This document shows, one piece after another, positions 50,468 to 60,217 of a stretch of 64,000 nucleotides of DNA. The stretch's first letter is position 1; each line of letters begins with the position of its first letter. The DNA is taken from contig DXEW01000005.1 of NCBI GenBank assembly GCA_019114755.1, positions 1 to 64,000 on the forward strand, read 5' to 3'. The stretch comes from Candidatus Borkfalkia faecavium. Lineage in GTDB: Bacteria > Bacillota > Clostridia > Christensenellales > Borkfalkiaceae. The translations under genes were made by a program, and so were the position numbers. The notes under the pieces are model-generated. The model was not told where the DNA came from, searched no databases, and worked only from the letters and a program-made list of their open reading frames with translations.

Positions 50468-50506
50468 TCGTGTCCTACGGGTATTTTCCGGTGTTTAAGG
50501 GCGAAT

Positions 50507-50524
50507 TATGTCAGACATAGTACT
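50507..50524 (+). repeat. dispersed palindromic repeat, copy 8
   Basis: TATGTCAGACATAGTACT, the best match to the consensus, followed by ATACATCC. It lies between the fucO terminator and the aspS gene. Confidence 0.87.
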
Positions 50525-50674
50525 ATACATCCGCTGCATTGCAGGGGTATGGCTTGCCGCATTGCGGTGGGCGGCGGCATTTTTCGGGCGCGGCGGCGTT
50601 TGCAGCCCGATTTTGCTTGCAATTTTTTGCCGAAAAGTTTACAATGGATAAAAGTAATTTCTGAGAGGTTTGTT

Positions 50675-52006
50675 ATGGATAAGATCAGCGGCGCCGTCGA
50701 AAACGGCAGCATCGAATATAAAGATTTTCCCGCACATGTAGACGAAGTCGTCTGCCTGAAAGGGATGGTGCACCGCATCCGCGAGATGACGGGTTTTGCC
50801 TTCATCATCATCCGCACCGCGCGCGACGTGGTGCAGTGCGTCTATTCGCCCGATTTTTCCGATTACCGTTTAGACGATTCCGTGGCGGAAGAGTGCGCCG
50901 TCAAAGTGACGGGCAAGGTGGTCAAAGACGCCACCCGCGAAGGCCGCTACGAGATGCAGATCCACAACATCGAGGTACTCTCGCACCCTGCGGAGCTTTC
51001 GCCCATCGTCATCAACAAAAAGCAGCTGGACAATATCCCGCTCGACCTCGATCTGAACATGCGTCCGGTGACGCTGCGCAACCCCAAAGAGCGCGCCGTG
51101 TTCAAGATCCAGGAGGGCATCGCCAGGGGCTTCCGCGACTTTTTGCTGTCGCAGAGCTTCACCGAGATCCGCACCCCCAAGATCAACGCCCAGGGCGCGG
51201 AGGGCGGCGCCAACATCTTCAAGCTCGACTATTTCGGTAAGCAGGTGTTTTTGGCGCAGAGCCCGCAGTTCTATAAGCAGATGCTCGTGCCCATCTACGG
51301 CCGCGTGTTCGAAGTGGGGCCGGTGTTCCGCGCCGAGCATCACGATACTTCCCGCCATCTCAACGAGTATGTCAGCATGGACTTCGAGATGGGCTTTATC
51401 GACAGCTTTTACGACATCATGAATATGGAGACGGGTGCGCTGCGCTATATCATGGAGCTTTTGCAGCGCGAATACGCGCCAGAGATCGCGCTTTTGAACG
51501 TGCAGCTGCCCGTCATCGAAAATATCCCCGTGGTCAAATTTATGGACGCGAAGGAGATCATCACCAAAAAGTACAAGAAGAAGATCACCGACTACCGCGA
51601 CTTCGAGCCGGAAGAGGAGCAGATCCTCGGCAAGTGGGCGAAGCAAGAGTTCGGCAGCGATTTCCTCTTCGTCACCCATTATCCTTCCGAAAAGCGCCCG
51701 TTCTACGCCATGGACGACCCCGCCGACCCGGCGTATACGCTCAGCTTCGACCTTCTGTTCCGCGGCATCGAGATCACCACGGGCGGCCAACGCATCCACG
51801 ACTACAACGAACAGGTCGCCAAGATGCGCGCGCGCGGCATGGATCCCGCCGATTTTGAAAGCTATCTGATGGCGCACAAGTACGGCATGCCGCCGCACGG
51901 CGGCCTCGGCCTGGGGCTGGAGCGCATCACCATGCACCTGCTCGGCTTCAAGAACGTGCGCTACGCCTCCATGTTCCCGCGCGACATCAACCGCGTCACG
52001 CCGTAA
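50675..52006 (+). CDS. aspS: aspartyl-tRNA synthetase, archaeal/eukaryotic (AspS2) type
   Basis: 443 residues, class II. The N-terminal OB domain (CLKGMVHRIREM) is followed by FRAEHHDTSRHLNEYVSMD, GGQRIHDYNEQ and the motif 3 stretch GLGLGLERITMHLLG ending FPRDINRVTP. Lack of the bacterial GAD insertion and this motif set place it with archaeal-type, often non-discriminating enzymes. It may also charge tRNA-Asn with Asp for later amidation. An asparaginyl synthetase was considered; the RHLNEY and GGQRIH motifs favour Asp. Confidence 0.85.
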   Translation: MDKISGAVENGSIEYKDFPAHVDEVVCLKGMVHRIREMTGFAFIIIRTARDVVQCVYSPDFSDYRLDDSVAEECAVKVTGKVVKDATREGRYEMQIHNIEVLSHPAELSPIVINKKQLDNIPLDLDLNMRPVTLRNPKERAVFKIQEGIARGFRDFLLSQSFTEIRTPKINAQGAEGGANIFKLDYFGKQVFLAQSPQFYKQMLVPIYGRVFEVGPVFRAEHHDTSRHLNEYVSMDFEMGFIDSFYDIMNMETGALRYIMELLQREYAPEIALLNVQLPVIENIPVVKFMDAKEIITKKYKKKITDYRDFEPEEEQILGKWAKQEFGSDFLFVTHYPSEKRPFYAMDDPADPAYTLSFDLLFRGIEITTGGQRIHDYNEQVAKMRARGMDPADFESYLMAHKYGMPPHGGLGLGLERITMHLLGFKNVRYASMFPRDINRVTP

Positions 52007-52140
52007 ACGGAAGATTTTTTGCATGCGCTGCTTCAGGCGCCGTGCGTGAGAGGTGCTGCTTCGATGCGCCGTAAACGGACAGCCGTTTTTGGGCGTTTGG
52101 CGGCGAAAATGGCATAATTTTGCTTCAAATTTTATAAATT

Positions 52141-52172
52141 TGCCCGCCGGTATTGACAGGCGGGCATTTTTG
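52141..52172 (+). terminator. aspS terminator that encloses a -35 hexamer
   Basis: TGCCCGCC (52141-52148) pairs with GGCGGGCA (52159-52166), followed by TTTTTGTT. The 10-base loop ends with TTGACA, the -35 of the next promoter. Confidence 0.75.
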
Positions 52173-52181
52173 TTATACACT
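52153..52181 (+). promoter_or_regulatory. promoter of the second alcohol dehydrogenase
   Basis: TTGACA at 52153-52158, 17-base spacer, TACACT at 52176-52181. The spacer holds the 3' arm and T tract of the aspS terminator. Confidence 0.65.
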
Positions 52182-52211
52182 GGTACTATCAGATACCGGC
52201 AAGGAGGAACT

Positions 52212-53303
52212 ATGGAACAGTTTTATATGCCCGTGCGCATCGTCAGCGGGCAAGATTGCCTCAAAAAGAACTGCGGGCTGTTCGCTTCGTTTGGCAGGCG
52301 CGCGCTGGTCGTGACGGGGAAAAGCTCCGCCCGCAACGGCGCGCTGGAAGATATCGAATATGCCTTCAATATGAACGGGCAGGCGTATGACCTGTACGAC
52401 GCCGTTCCGCCCAACCCGACCGTGCAGTGCGTGGAAGAGGGGGCGCGGCTGGCGCGCGAGCGCGGGGCGGAATTCATAGTGGCGGTCGGCGGCGGCTCGC
52501 CGATGGATGCGGCAAAGGCGATCGCCATGGCGGCGCGGCAGCAGGTGGAGGGGAGCATCTTTTCGCACGCCATCGGAGAAGACGTTCTGCCGATGGTACA
52601 TATCCCCACGACGGCGGGTACGGGCAGTGAGGTGACGCCGTACGCCATCATCACCAACGACGAAAAGCAGACCAAGACGAGCATTTCCGCCCCGTCCCTT
52701 TTCCCCAAGCTCGCCTTTTTGGACGGGAAATATATGGCGAACCTGCCGCAGTCCGTCACCGTCAACACGGCGCTCGACGCGGTATCGCATGCGGTGGAGG
52801 GGATGCTCTCCGTGCGCGCGGGCGTCATTTCCGATGCGCTGGCGCGCGAGAGCCTGCGCCTGCTGCTGGGGCAGTACGAGGCGCTGCGCACGGGAAAATA
52901 TACCATCGAAGCGCGGCAGGCTCTGCTGCACGGTTCGGCGCTCGCGGGCATGGTGATCGCGAATACGGGCACGAGCCCCGTGCACGGCATGGGCTATTCG
53001 CTCACCTATTACCACGGCGTGCCGCACGGCAGGGCGAACGGGCTGCTGCTCCCCGCCTTTTTGAAAAAGTGCGAGCAGAAGATCCCCGCGCGCATGGAAG
53101 AGATCTATGCCGCCCTGGGCATGGACGGCGCCGAGTTTTCTTACAAGGTCGCGCTCCTTCTCGGGGCGCGCGAGGCATATACCGATAAGCTGCTCCGCGC
53201 CTATGCGCAGAAGGCTTCGCTGAATAAAAACATCAAAAACTGCCGCGCCTTCTTCGATGAAGAAGACCTGTATGAGGTGCTGAAGGGTTCCGTCGGCGGC
53301 TGA
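52212..53303 (+). CDS. iron-dependent alcohol dehydrogenase
   Basis: 363 residues. NAD loop VAVGGGSPMDAAKAIA, TTAGTGSEVT, and Fe ligands in ALDAVSHAVE and GTSPVHGMGYSLTYYHGVPHG. More divergent than the FucO-type gene at 49234 and closer to the short 1-butanol/lactaldehyde-type group; substrate not predictable. AAGGAGG precedes ATG 52212. Confidence 0.85.
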   Translation: MEQFYMPVRIVSGQDCLKKNCGLFASFGRRALVVTGKSSARNGALEDIEYAFNMNGQAYDLYDAVPPNPTVQCVEEGARLARERGAEFIVAVGGGSPMDAAKAIAMAARQQVEGSIFSHAIGEDVLPMVHIPTTAGTGSEVTPYAIITNDEKQTKTSISAPSLFPKLAFLDGKYMANLPQSVTVNTALDAVSHAVEGMLSVRAGVISDALARESLRLLLGQYEALRTGKYTIEARQALLHGSALAGMVIANTGTSPVHGMGYSLTYYHGVPHGRANGLLLPAFLKKCEQKIPARMEEIYAALGMDGAEFSYKVALLLGAREAYTDKLLRAYAQKASLNKNIKNCRAFFDEEDLYEVLKGSVGG

Positions 53304-53406
53304 TGCGGAAAACGAGAAGTTTTAGCTCAATATGGGCGGCGGCGCGGAAAGCTGCCGCCTTTTGTCGCCCCGTGCCGATAGCCAAAAATTCCTGCGGCGC
53401 AACGCC

Positions 53407-53435
53407 TTGCCGAACTTCTTCCGCAGTGCTATAAT
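53407..53435 (+). promoter_or_regulatory. promoter ahead of the repeat-domain membrane protein
   Basis: TTGCCG at 53407-53412, 17-base spacer, TATAAT at 53430-53435. Confidence 0.6.
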
Positions 53436-53465
53436 GGCAAAAAGAGCGGAAGGAGGGTATGAGTT

Positions 53466-54518
53466 TTGCTGTATTGCCTGCAAATTTTGGCGTCGGCGCT
53501 GTTTTCGTCGCCGGCGATGGTCGCCTTGTTGCTGATCGCGGCGGGCGCCGCGTTCGTCATGGCGGGGGCTGCCGCCATGCATTGCTGTTTTTATCGGCTG
53601 ACGCTGCACATGGGGGATGAAGTCGTGTCCGAACGCCACCCCGGCAGCCGCGCGGTGGAGGTGGAGGCGCCGCCCCCGCGCGCGGGGATGCGCTTTACGG
53701 GCTGGTATACAGACCGCGCCTGTACGCGGGCGGCTGAAAACCCGTTCCGCGTGCCCGTGCGCGGCGCGCATCTGTATGCGGGCTGGGAGGCGTGCGGCGA
53801 ACAAGAGGACGATTACGCGCAAACTGTGTCTGGCGAAGTACTGTGCAAACATGGAAAATATGCCGCCGTGTCGACCGGAGAAGGTGAGCAAGAGCAAAAA
53901 ACCGATACAGACGATGCGGACGTGTATGTGCGCTTCAAGTGCAGTTTCCGCGCTAAACTCATCCAGGCGGATGCGCGCGTTAAACAGATGTACAACGGCC
54001 TGCGCAGCGAACTTCTCTCGTATATCGGCGTGCGCGAGCGCGTCAGTTGGGAGGCGGACAGTTATTTTATCGGTAAGGAGTTGTTCGCGCGGGTCAAGGT
54101 ATATGCCAAGAGTATCACCGTGCACTTTGCCTTGGATGCTTCCGATCCCGAATTGTTCGGCTGCCTGTACCGCGACGACGGCGGCAGGGCACGCTTTGCC
54201 GCCGTGCCCGTGCGCTGCCGCGTCACCGATGCGCGCAGCTATAAAAATATGCTGGCGGTGCTTCGTCTGGCGGCGGAGCGCAAGGAACTCAGCTACAGCC
54301 GCGTGGAAGAGTACGGCGACATCCCGTATGAAAGCCGCGACGAGCTGATCGAGCAGGGGCTCATCAAGTTGTGCGCCAAAAGCGGCGGCAAGAGCGTTTC
54401 AGCCGAAAAACTGCGGCAGATGATCGCTGCGGGTGTTCGCGTGCAGACGGCCACGTCGTACTTCGCCCGTCAGCGGCAAACTGCGGGGCGGGCGGATGAC
54501 GAGAGCGCGGCGCAGTGA
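53466..54518 (+). CDS. membrane protein with a Listeria-Bacteroides (InlB B) repeat
   Basis: 350 residues from TTG 53466, nine bases after GGAGG; the nearby ATG at 53459 is in another frame and stops early. One membrane segment (about residues 15-40), then a single repeat-type domain with GMRFTGWYTD and HLYAGWE (about 74-108). Dispersed repeat copy 9 falls in the linker and encodes SGEVLCKHGK. The C-terminal half (YVRFKCSFRAKLIQAD onward) is unrecognised. It precedes a GntR-ABC operon but has its own terminator. Confidence 0.7.
   Translation: MLYCLQILASALFSSPAMVALLLIAAGAAFVMAGAAAMHCCFYRLTLHMGDEVVSERHPGSRAVEVEAPPPRAGMRFTGWYTDRACTRAAENPFRVPVRGAHLYAGWEACGEQEDDYAQTVSGEVLCKHGKYAAVSTGEGEQEQKTDTDDADVYVRFKCSFRAKLIQADARVKQMYNGLRSELLSYIGVRERVSWEADSYFIGKELFARVKVYAKSITVHFALDASDPELFGCLYRDDGGRARFAAVPVRCRVTDARSYKNMLAVLRLAAERKELSYSRVEEYGDIPYESRDELIEQGLIKLCAKSGGKSVSAEKLRQMIAAGVRVQTATSYFARQRQTAGRADDESAAQ
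53825..53842 (+). repeat. dispersed repeat, copy 9, inside a coding region
   Basis: TGTGTCTGGCGAAGTACT followed by GTGCAAACATGG. It is in frame within a linker of the 350-residue membrane protein. Right-hand part matches copy 4 for about 30 bases with few differences. Confidence 0.7.
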
Positions 54519-54552
54519 GCCGCGGGCAATAGCCAACTAAATTGATACTCTG

Positions 54553-54581
54553 AAAAAACCTGCCTTGAGGCGGGTTTTTTT
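54553..54581 (+). terminator. intrinsic terminator
   Basis: AACCTGCC pairs with GGCGGGTT (one G-T pair) around 54557-54576, followed by seven T. Confidence 0.75.
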
Positions 54582-54593
54582 GTGCTGAAATCG

Positions 54594-54622
54594 TTGACAG
54601 ATCCGTGTATACTGTATATAAT
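54594..54622 (+). promoter_or_regulatory. promoter of the gntR-ABC operon
   Basis: TTGACA at 54594-54599, 17-base spacer, TATAAT at 54617-54622; the -10 is covered by the operator palindrome. Confidence 0.85.
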
Positions 54623-54635
54623 GTATATATACAGT
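54611..54635. promoter_or_regulatory. GntR operator palindrome
   Basis: ACTGTATATA, five-base centre, TATATACAGT: perfect 10-base arms overlapping the -10. This fits a YtrA-type repressor of its own operon. Confidence 0.8.
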
Positions 54636-54655
54636 TAAAACGCAAGGAGGCGGCG

Positions 54656-55030
54656 ATGAATGTAATAGTCAGCAACGCGAGCGACAAGCCGATCTACGAA
54701 CAGATCTACGCGCAGATCAAGGGCGCGATCCTCCGCGGCGAGTGCAGAGAGGGGGAGTTGCTTCCTTCCATCCGCGCCCTGGCAAAGGAGCTGCGCATCA
54801 GCGTCATCACCACAAAGCGTGCCTTTGACGATCTGGAGCGCGACGGCTTTATCTATACCGTGCAGGGAAAGGGTTCATTCGTCGCCACAAAAAACAAAGA
54901 GATGGTGCGCGAAGAGCATTTGCGGCGGATCGAGCAATGCCTGAGCGAAGCGATGAAAATTGCCCGCGAAGGTGGCATTTCCGCCGAAGAATTGGCGCAG
55001 ATGTTTGAAATTTTGCTGAAAGGAGAGTAG
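54656..55030 (+). CDS. GntR-family repressor, YtrA type
   Basis: 124 residues. Winged helix with PIYEQIYAQIKGAILRGE, LPSIRALAKELRISVITTKRAF and GFIYTVQGKGSFVA, then a short helical dimerisation tail. The short tail without ligand domain marks the YtrA subgroup, which controls ABC exporters next door and responds to cell-wall antibiotics. It probably binds the palindrome at 54611-54635. Confidence 0.9.
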   Translation: MNVIVSNASDKPIYEQIYAQIKGAILRGECREGELLPSIRALAKELRISVITTKRAFDDLERDGFIYTVQGKGSFVATKNKEMVREEHLRRIEQCLSEAMKIAREGGISAEELAQMFEILLKGE

Positions 55031-55043
55031 TATGTCAGACATA
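55026..55043 (-). repeat. dispersed repeat, copy 10, supplying a start codon
   Basis: AGTAGTATGTCAGACATA spans the gntR stop codon and the ATG (55032) of the ABC gene. Its right half encodes Met-Ser-Asp-Ile, the first residues of the ATPase. One mismatch (AGTAGT for AGTACT). Confidence 0.8.
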
Positions 55044-55877
55044 ATTCGGGTAAAAGGGCTGGTAAAGCGGTATGCCGGCTTTACTTTGGAAGGGATCGAC
55101 TTTGCGCTTCCCCGCGGCGCGGTGGTCGGCTGTATCGGTGAAAACGGCGCGGGCAAGAGCACGACCATCAAGAGCATGTTGGGGTTGATAACGCCGTCGG
55201 CGGGCTCTGTTGAGATATTCGGGAAAGCGGCAAAGGCTCTGTCGCGCGAAGAGCGCGGCAAGGTCGGTACCGTACTCGGCGAAGGCTGTCTGCCTTCCGG
55301 CCTGCGCCTGAAAGAGCTGCAGTCGGTGCTGCGCGGGATGTTCCTGCATTGGGACGATGCGCGCTTTTGCGCGTATTGTCAAAAATTTGCGCTGCCTTTG
55401 GATAAAAAGATCAAAGACCTTTCCGCAGGTATGCGGCAGAAGGCCGCCGTCGCCGCAGCCCTCTCGCACGGGGCGGAACTTTTGGTGTTAGACGAGCCCG
55501 CGGCGGGCCTCGACCCCGTCGCCCGCGACGAGATGCTGGATATCCTCTACGATTTCATGCAGGACGAGGGGCACGGCGTGTTCATTTCTTCGCATATCCT
55601 CTCGGACTTAGAAAAACTATGCGATTATATCCTCTTCATTCATGCGGGAAAACAGGTGTTTTTTGAAGAAAAGGATGCCTTATATGAAAAATACGGCATC
55701 CTCCGCTGCGGGCAGGAGCGGCTGCGTGAATTGCCGCAGGGCTCGGTAGTCTCCGTCTGCCGCGGAGAATACGGGGCGGGCGCCCTCGTGCGGCGCGATC
55801 TGCTCGGCAAAGGGATGTGTGAGCGCGCATCGATCGAAGATATCATGCTGTATCTGGTCAAAGGAGAACGTCTATGA
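55032..55877 (+). CDS. ABC transporter ATP-binding protein
   Basis: 281 residues. Walker A GENGAGKST (about residues 36-44), signature LSAGMRQKAAVAAAL, Walker B LLVLDEPAAGLDP, H-loop SSH. Same group as the ATPase at 29-880. First residues MSDI come from a dispersed repeat. The stop overlaps the permease start by 4 bases. With the GntR gene this is a YtrAB-like exporter operon. Confidence 0.9.
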   Translation: MSDIIRVKGLVKRYAGFTLEGIDFALPRGAVVGCIGENGAGKSTTIKSMLGLITPSAGSVEIFGKAAKALSREERGKVGTVLGEGCLPSGLRLKELQSVLRGMFLHWDDARFCAYCQKFALPLDKKIKDLSAGMRQKAAVAAALSHGAELLVLDEPAAGLDPVARDEMLDILYDFMQDEGHGVFISSHILSDLEKLCDYILFIHAGKQVFFEEKDALYEKYGILRCGQERLRELPQGSVVSVCRGEYGAGALVRRDLLGKGMCERASIEDIMLYLVKGERL

Positions 55878-56485
55878 AAGGGCTTCTGTATAAAAATTGT
55901 AAAAATGTCGCTTCCGTCATTTGGTATTATGTGGCATTCGCGGCCGTGTTTTTCGCCGTCGGCTGCATCGGCGGCAATCTGATCTATTTGGGCAGCGTCG
56001 GCATCATGATGTGCGTCATTGTGCCGCTGGCTTCCTTTGCCTGCGACGAACGGGAAAACTGGGACGCCTTCGCGGTATCTTCCGGCATCTCCCGCAGGCA
56101 GCTGGTCATGAGCAGGTATCTGTTTTCCGCCCTGCCGATCATCGCCTGCGCATTGCTTTCCGCCCTCACCCTTTTCTTTGCGGAAGATATGGCGGCGAGC
56201 GCGGCGCAGCTGCTGTTTTTTGCCGGCATGTGGCTGATCGCGGTGTCCGTCTTGCTGCCGCTCGTACACGCATACGGGGCGGAAAAGGCGCGCATCCAGC
56301 TGACGCTGATCATGGTCGTCATCTTTGCCGCGGGGCTCACGGCGGGTATCTTTCTCTTCGGGGAAGACGCCGCCTTCGAACTTCCCGCCTTTGTGTTACC
56401 TTCCGCCATATTTGCCGTCGGCGTCGCCTTTGCCGCCGTTTCGCCTTTCCTGTCTGTTTCTATCATGAACAAGAAAGACCTGTAA
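55874..56485 (+). CDS. ABC-2 type permease
   Basis: 203 residues, six predicted helices (VIWYYVAFAAVFFAVGCIGG onward). SGISRRQLVMSRYLFSALPI is a loop typical of the YtrC/ABC2-type membrane subunits. Overlaps the ATPase gene by 4 bases. Last gene of the gntR operon, followed by a terminator. Confidence 0.83.
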   Translation: MKGLLYKNCKNVASVIWYYVAFAAVFFAVGCIGGNLIYLGSVGIMMCVIVPLASFACDERENWDAFAVSSGISRRQLVMSRYLFSALPIIACALLSALTLFFAEDMAASAAQLLFFAGMWLIAVSVLLPLVHAYGAEKARIQLTLIMVVIFAAGLTAGIFLFGEDAAFELPAFVLPSAIFAVGVAFAAVSPFLSVSIMNKKDL

Positions 56486-56536
56486 AATTTGCGCATCACG
56501 GGGGATGCAATGGGCATCGCTCCGTCTATGTCCTTG

Positions 56537-56562
56537 CCGCGCCGAATTTTCGGCGCGGTTTT
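56537..56562 (+). terminator. terminator of the gntR-ABC operon
   Basis: CCGCGCCGAA (56537-56546), two-base loop, TTCGGCGCGG (56549-56558), then four T. Confidence 0.8.
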
Positions 56563-56573
56563 CGCGTTTTGCC

Positions 56574-56602
56574 TTTACATTTTCATCATTCCGTGTTACA
56601 AT
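56574..56602 (+). promoter_or_regulatory. promoter of the flavodoxin/ferredoxin gene
   Basis: TTTACA at 56574-56579, 17-base spacer, TACAAT at 56597-56602. Confidence 0.75.
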
Positions 56603-56622
56603 GATACAAAAGGAGAAGGGCT

Positions 56623-57402
56623 TTGAAACTGTATTTGGTCTATTTCAGCCCCACGCACACGACAAAAAAGATCGTGGCTACCGTGGGCAAAGTATTTTTT
56701 GAACGGCTGCTCTGCAGGGCCCAGCTCGTCGACCTGACAAACATCGCCGCGCGTTCCCGCTCGTATGCGTTTGCGGAAGACGACGTCGTCGTGTTCGGCG
56801 CGCCCGTCTACGGCGGCAGGCTGCCGCAGCTGCTTGTGCCCGTTTTGCAGAACATGCAGGGCGGCGGTGCGCGGGCGGTCGTGCTGTCGGTATACGGGAA
56901 CCGCGACTATGACGACGCCCTCTTAGAGACCGCCGACCTGTTCACGGAGCGGGGATTTTGCGTGTGCGCGGCTGCCGCCTTTATCGGCGAGCATTCCTAT
57001 TCTTCCGCCGTGGCCAAAAACAGGCCGGACGCGGAAGACCTCATCGCGGCGACCACCTTTGGCGTCGCCGCCTTTGCAAACGTAGAACAGGGCGTCGCCT
57101 GCCGCAAGCCCATCCGCGGCGCGCGCCCGTATAAACAGCTGAGCGGGTTTATGCTCGCCCCCAAGGCGGCGCCCGCCGTCGATGCGGAAAAATGTGTCCG
57201 CTGCGGGGCGTGTATCGCCGCCTGCCCCGCGGCAAATATCGGCGCGGACCTGTCCGATCAGGGCAGGTGCATTTCCTGCGCGGCGTGCGTCAAATTTTGC
57301 AGGCAGGGGGCGCGCAGCTTTACCGATCCCGCCGTTTTGGCGGCGAAAGGGCGCCTGGAAGGCAGCTGTACGGCCCGCCGCCAGCCGGAATTTTTTATTT
57401 GA
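56623..57402 (+). CDS. EFR1-type flavodoxin-ferredoxin fusion
   Basis: 259 residues. N-terminal flavodoxin-like FMN domain (YFSPTHTTKKIV, VFGAPVYGGRLP) and a C-terminal pair of 4Fe-4S clusters (CVRCGACIAACP and CISCAACVKFCRQGA). Fits the EFR1 family of electron carriers in anaerobes. The start is TTG 56623, seven bases after AGGAG; no suitable ATG exists. Partner enzyme unknown. Confidence 0.83.
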   Translation: MKLYLVYFSPTHTTKKIVATVGKVFFERLLCRAQLVDLTNIAARSRSYAFAEDDVVVFGAPVYGGRLPQLLVPVLQNMQGGGARAVVLSVYGNRDYDDALLETADLFTERGFCVCAAAAFIGEHSYSSAVAKNRPDAEDLIAATTFGVAAFANVEQGVACRKPIRGARPYKQLSGFMLAPKAAPAVDAEKCVRCGACIAACPAANIGADLSDQGRCISCAACVKFCRQGARSFTDPAVLAAKGRLEGSCTARRQPEFFI

Positions 57403-57482
57403 AGCGCGAAAAGGCATTCCACGGTAAATTTCAAAAATGCCTTTCACATATGATTTTCAAAAACGGGAGATAAGCGATACAG

Positions 57483-58235
57483 ATGAACAGCCTCGTTACG
57501 GCGGACGACATTCAAAAGCTGGCGGATGAAAATGTAGACAATATCCGCAAATTTTTGAAGGAAGCGGGCGACGGCGCTTCCGGGTTCGACCTTTTGGAAC
57601 AATTTATGGAGCTGATGATGCGCTACAGCGCCGCCATCCGCGAAGTGCGCACTAAATTTGAGGTGCTCAACGACGAGTTTTCTCTCCGCAACAGCCGCAA
57701 CCCCATCGAGAGCATCACTTCGCGGGTGAAAAAGCCGATGAGCATTTTTGAAAAGCTCCGCCGCATGGGGGAGCCCGTCACGCTGCAAAAGATCGAAGAA
57801 TGCCTCAACGACGTGGCGGGCATCCGCGTCATCTGCCCGTTCATCGACGACATCTACAGCGTCGCCGAAATGCTCGCCCGGCAGGACGACATCACCGTGC
57901 TGCGGGTGAAGGACTATATCCGCAAACCAAAGCCCAACGGCTATCGCAGCTATCACATGATCGTGCAGGTGCCCGTGTTCTTTTCGGACGGGAAGCGCCC
58001 GATGCGGGTGGAGATACAGATCCGCACGGTGGCGATGGATTTTTGGGCGAGTTTGGAACATCAGATGAAATATAAAAAGGATAGCGCTGACCGCCCCGAG
58101 ATCTCGGCGGAATTAAAGAGCTGTGCCGAAACGATCGCCGCCACGGATGCGCGCATGCTCGCCATCCGCAAGCGCATCGAGGCGCTGGAGCGGCGCAAAA
58201 AAGACGGAGACGACGAGGCGTTTTCGCTCAAGTAA
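57483..58235 (+). CDS. relQ: small alarmone synthetase (RelQ type)
   Basis: 250 residues. Synthetase-only RelA/SpoT domain with DVAGIRVICPFIDDIY, KPKPNGYRSYHMI and VEIQIRTVAMDFWASLEHQ; no hydrolase or TGS domain. Makes (p)ppGpp from GTP/GDP and ATP under stress. The C-terminal helix RKRIEALERRK is typical of the tetrameric RelQ group. Confidence 0.88.
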   Translation: MNSLVTADDIQKLADENVDNIRKFLKEAGDGASGFDLLEQFMELMMRYSAAIREVRTKFEVLNDEFSLRNSRNPIESITSRVKKPMSIFEKLRRMGEPVTLQKIEECLNDVAGIRVICPFIDDIYSVAEMLARQDDITVLRVKDYIRKPKPNGYRSYHMIVQVPVFFSDGKRPMRVEIQIRTVAMDFWASLEHQMKYKKDSADRPEISAELKSCAETIAATDARMLAIRKRIEALERRKKDGDDEAFSLK

Positions 58236-58256
58236 AGTACATCCAAAACAGGGATG

Positions 58257-58283
58257 AGCGGCGTGCCATGCGCCGCTTATTTT
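58257..58283 (+). terminator. terminator of relQ
   Basis: AGCGGCG (58257-58263), seven-base loop, CGCCGCT (58271-58277), then TATTTTAT. Confidence 0.65.
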
Positions 58284-58342
58284 ATACTGTTATTTTGGTA
58301 TACATTCGGCAGCCGCCGCATTCGCGACGGCTGTGTGTATGA

Positions 58343-59761
<1,419 letters not shown>

Positions 59762-59843
59762 AATTATATCATCGTGAAAATAGAAAAAAGGCGCGGGCCG
59801 TAAAATGCGGTCCGTGCCTTTGGTCTGTTGTCTATACTGCGTT

Positions 59844-60092
59844 TCAGGCGCGCTTTGAAAAAGCGGTCGTGGAGCTGACGCCTTCCAGCTTGCCGATCTT
59901 GCCGGACATGGCGCTGATCTCGTCCTGCGGGGCGTCGATGGCGATGCTGATGACGTTGATGCCCTTGTTGCGGTAGGGCACGCCCATGCGGCCGATGATG
60001 TAGTGGCCGTATTCGTGCAGGATGGCGTTGAGCGACGCCACCGACTCTTCGTTTTCGACGATGATGCTGACAACGGCTACGCGTGTTTCCAT
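59844..60092 (-). CDS. TM1266-like (iron-only hydrogenase system) regulator
   Basis: 82 residues of ACT-like fold: VAVVSIIVENEESVASLN, LHEYGHYIIGRMGVPYR and SIAIDAPQDEISAMSGKIG. This is the TM1266 family, often beside [FeFe]-hydrogenase maturation genes; none lie nearby here, so its target is unknown. Ribosome site GGAGG precedes ATG 60092. Confidence 0.85.
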   Translation of the reverse strand: METRVAVVSIIVENEESVASLNAILHEYGHYIIGRMGVPYRNKGINVISIAIDAPQDEISAMSGKIGKLEGVSSTTAFSKRA

Positions 60093-60217
60093 ATACGATC
60101 CTCCGATGGTTTTTCAAATCGATCACACACAGTATAGCACCTTTTTGCCTTGCGGGCAACAAAATTAAATTATATTTTTTGTTTTTATAATATGGAAGGG
60201 TAAAATTTGCCAAAGGC

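Noticed and set aside
52190..52202. GGTACTATCAGATA before the second alcohol dehydrogenase
   Set aside because: Resembles the dispersed repeat but needs a gap and lacks both palindromes.
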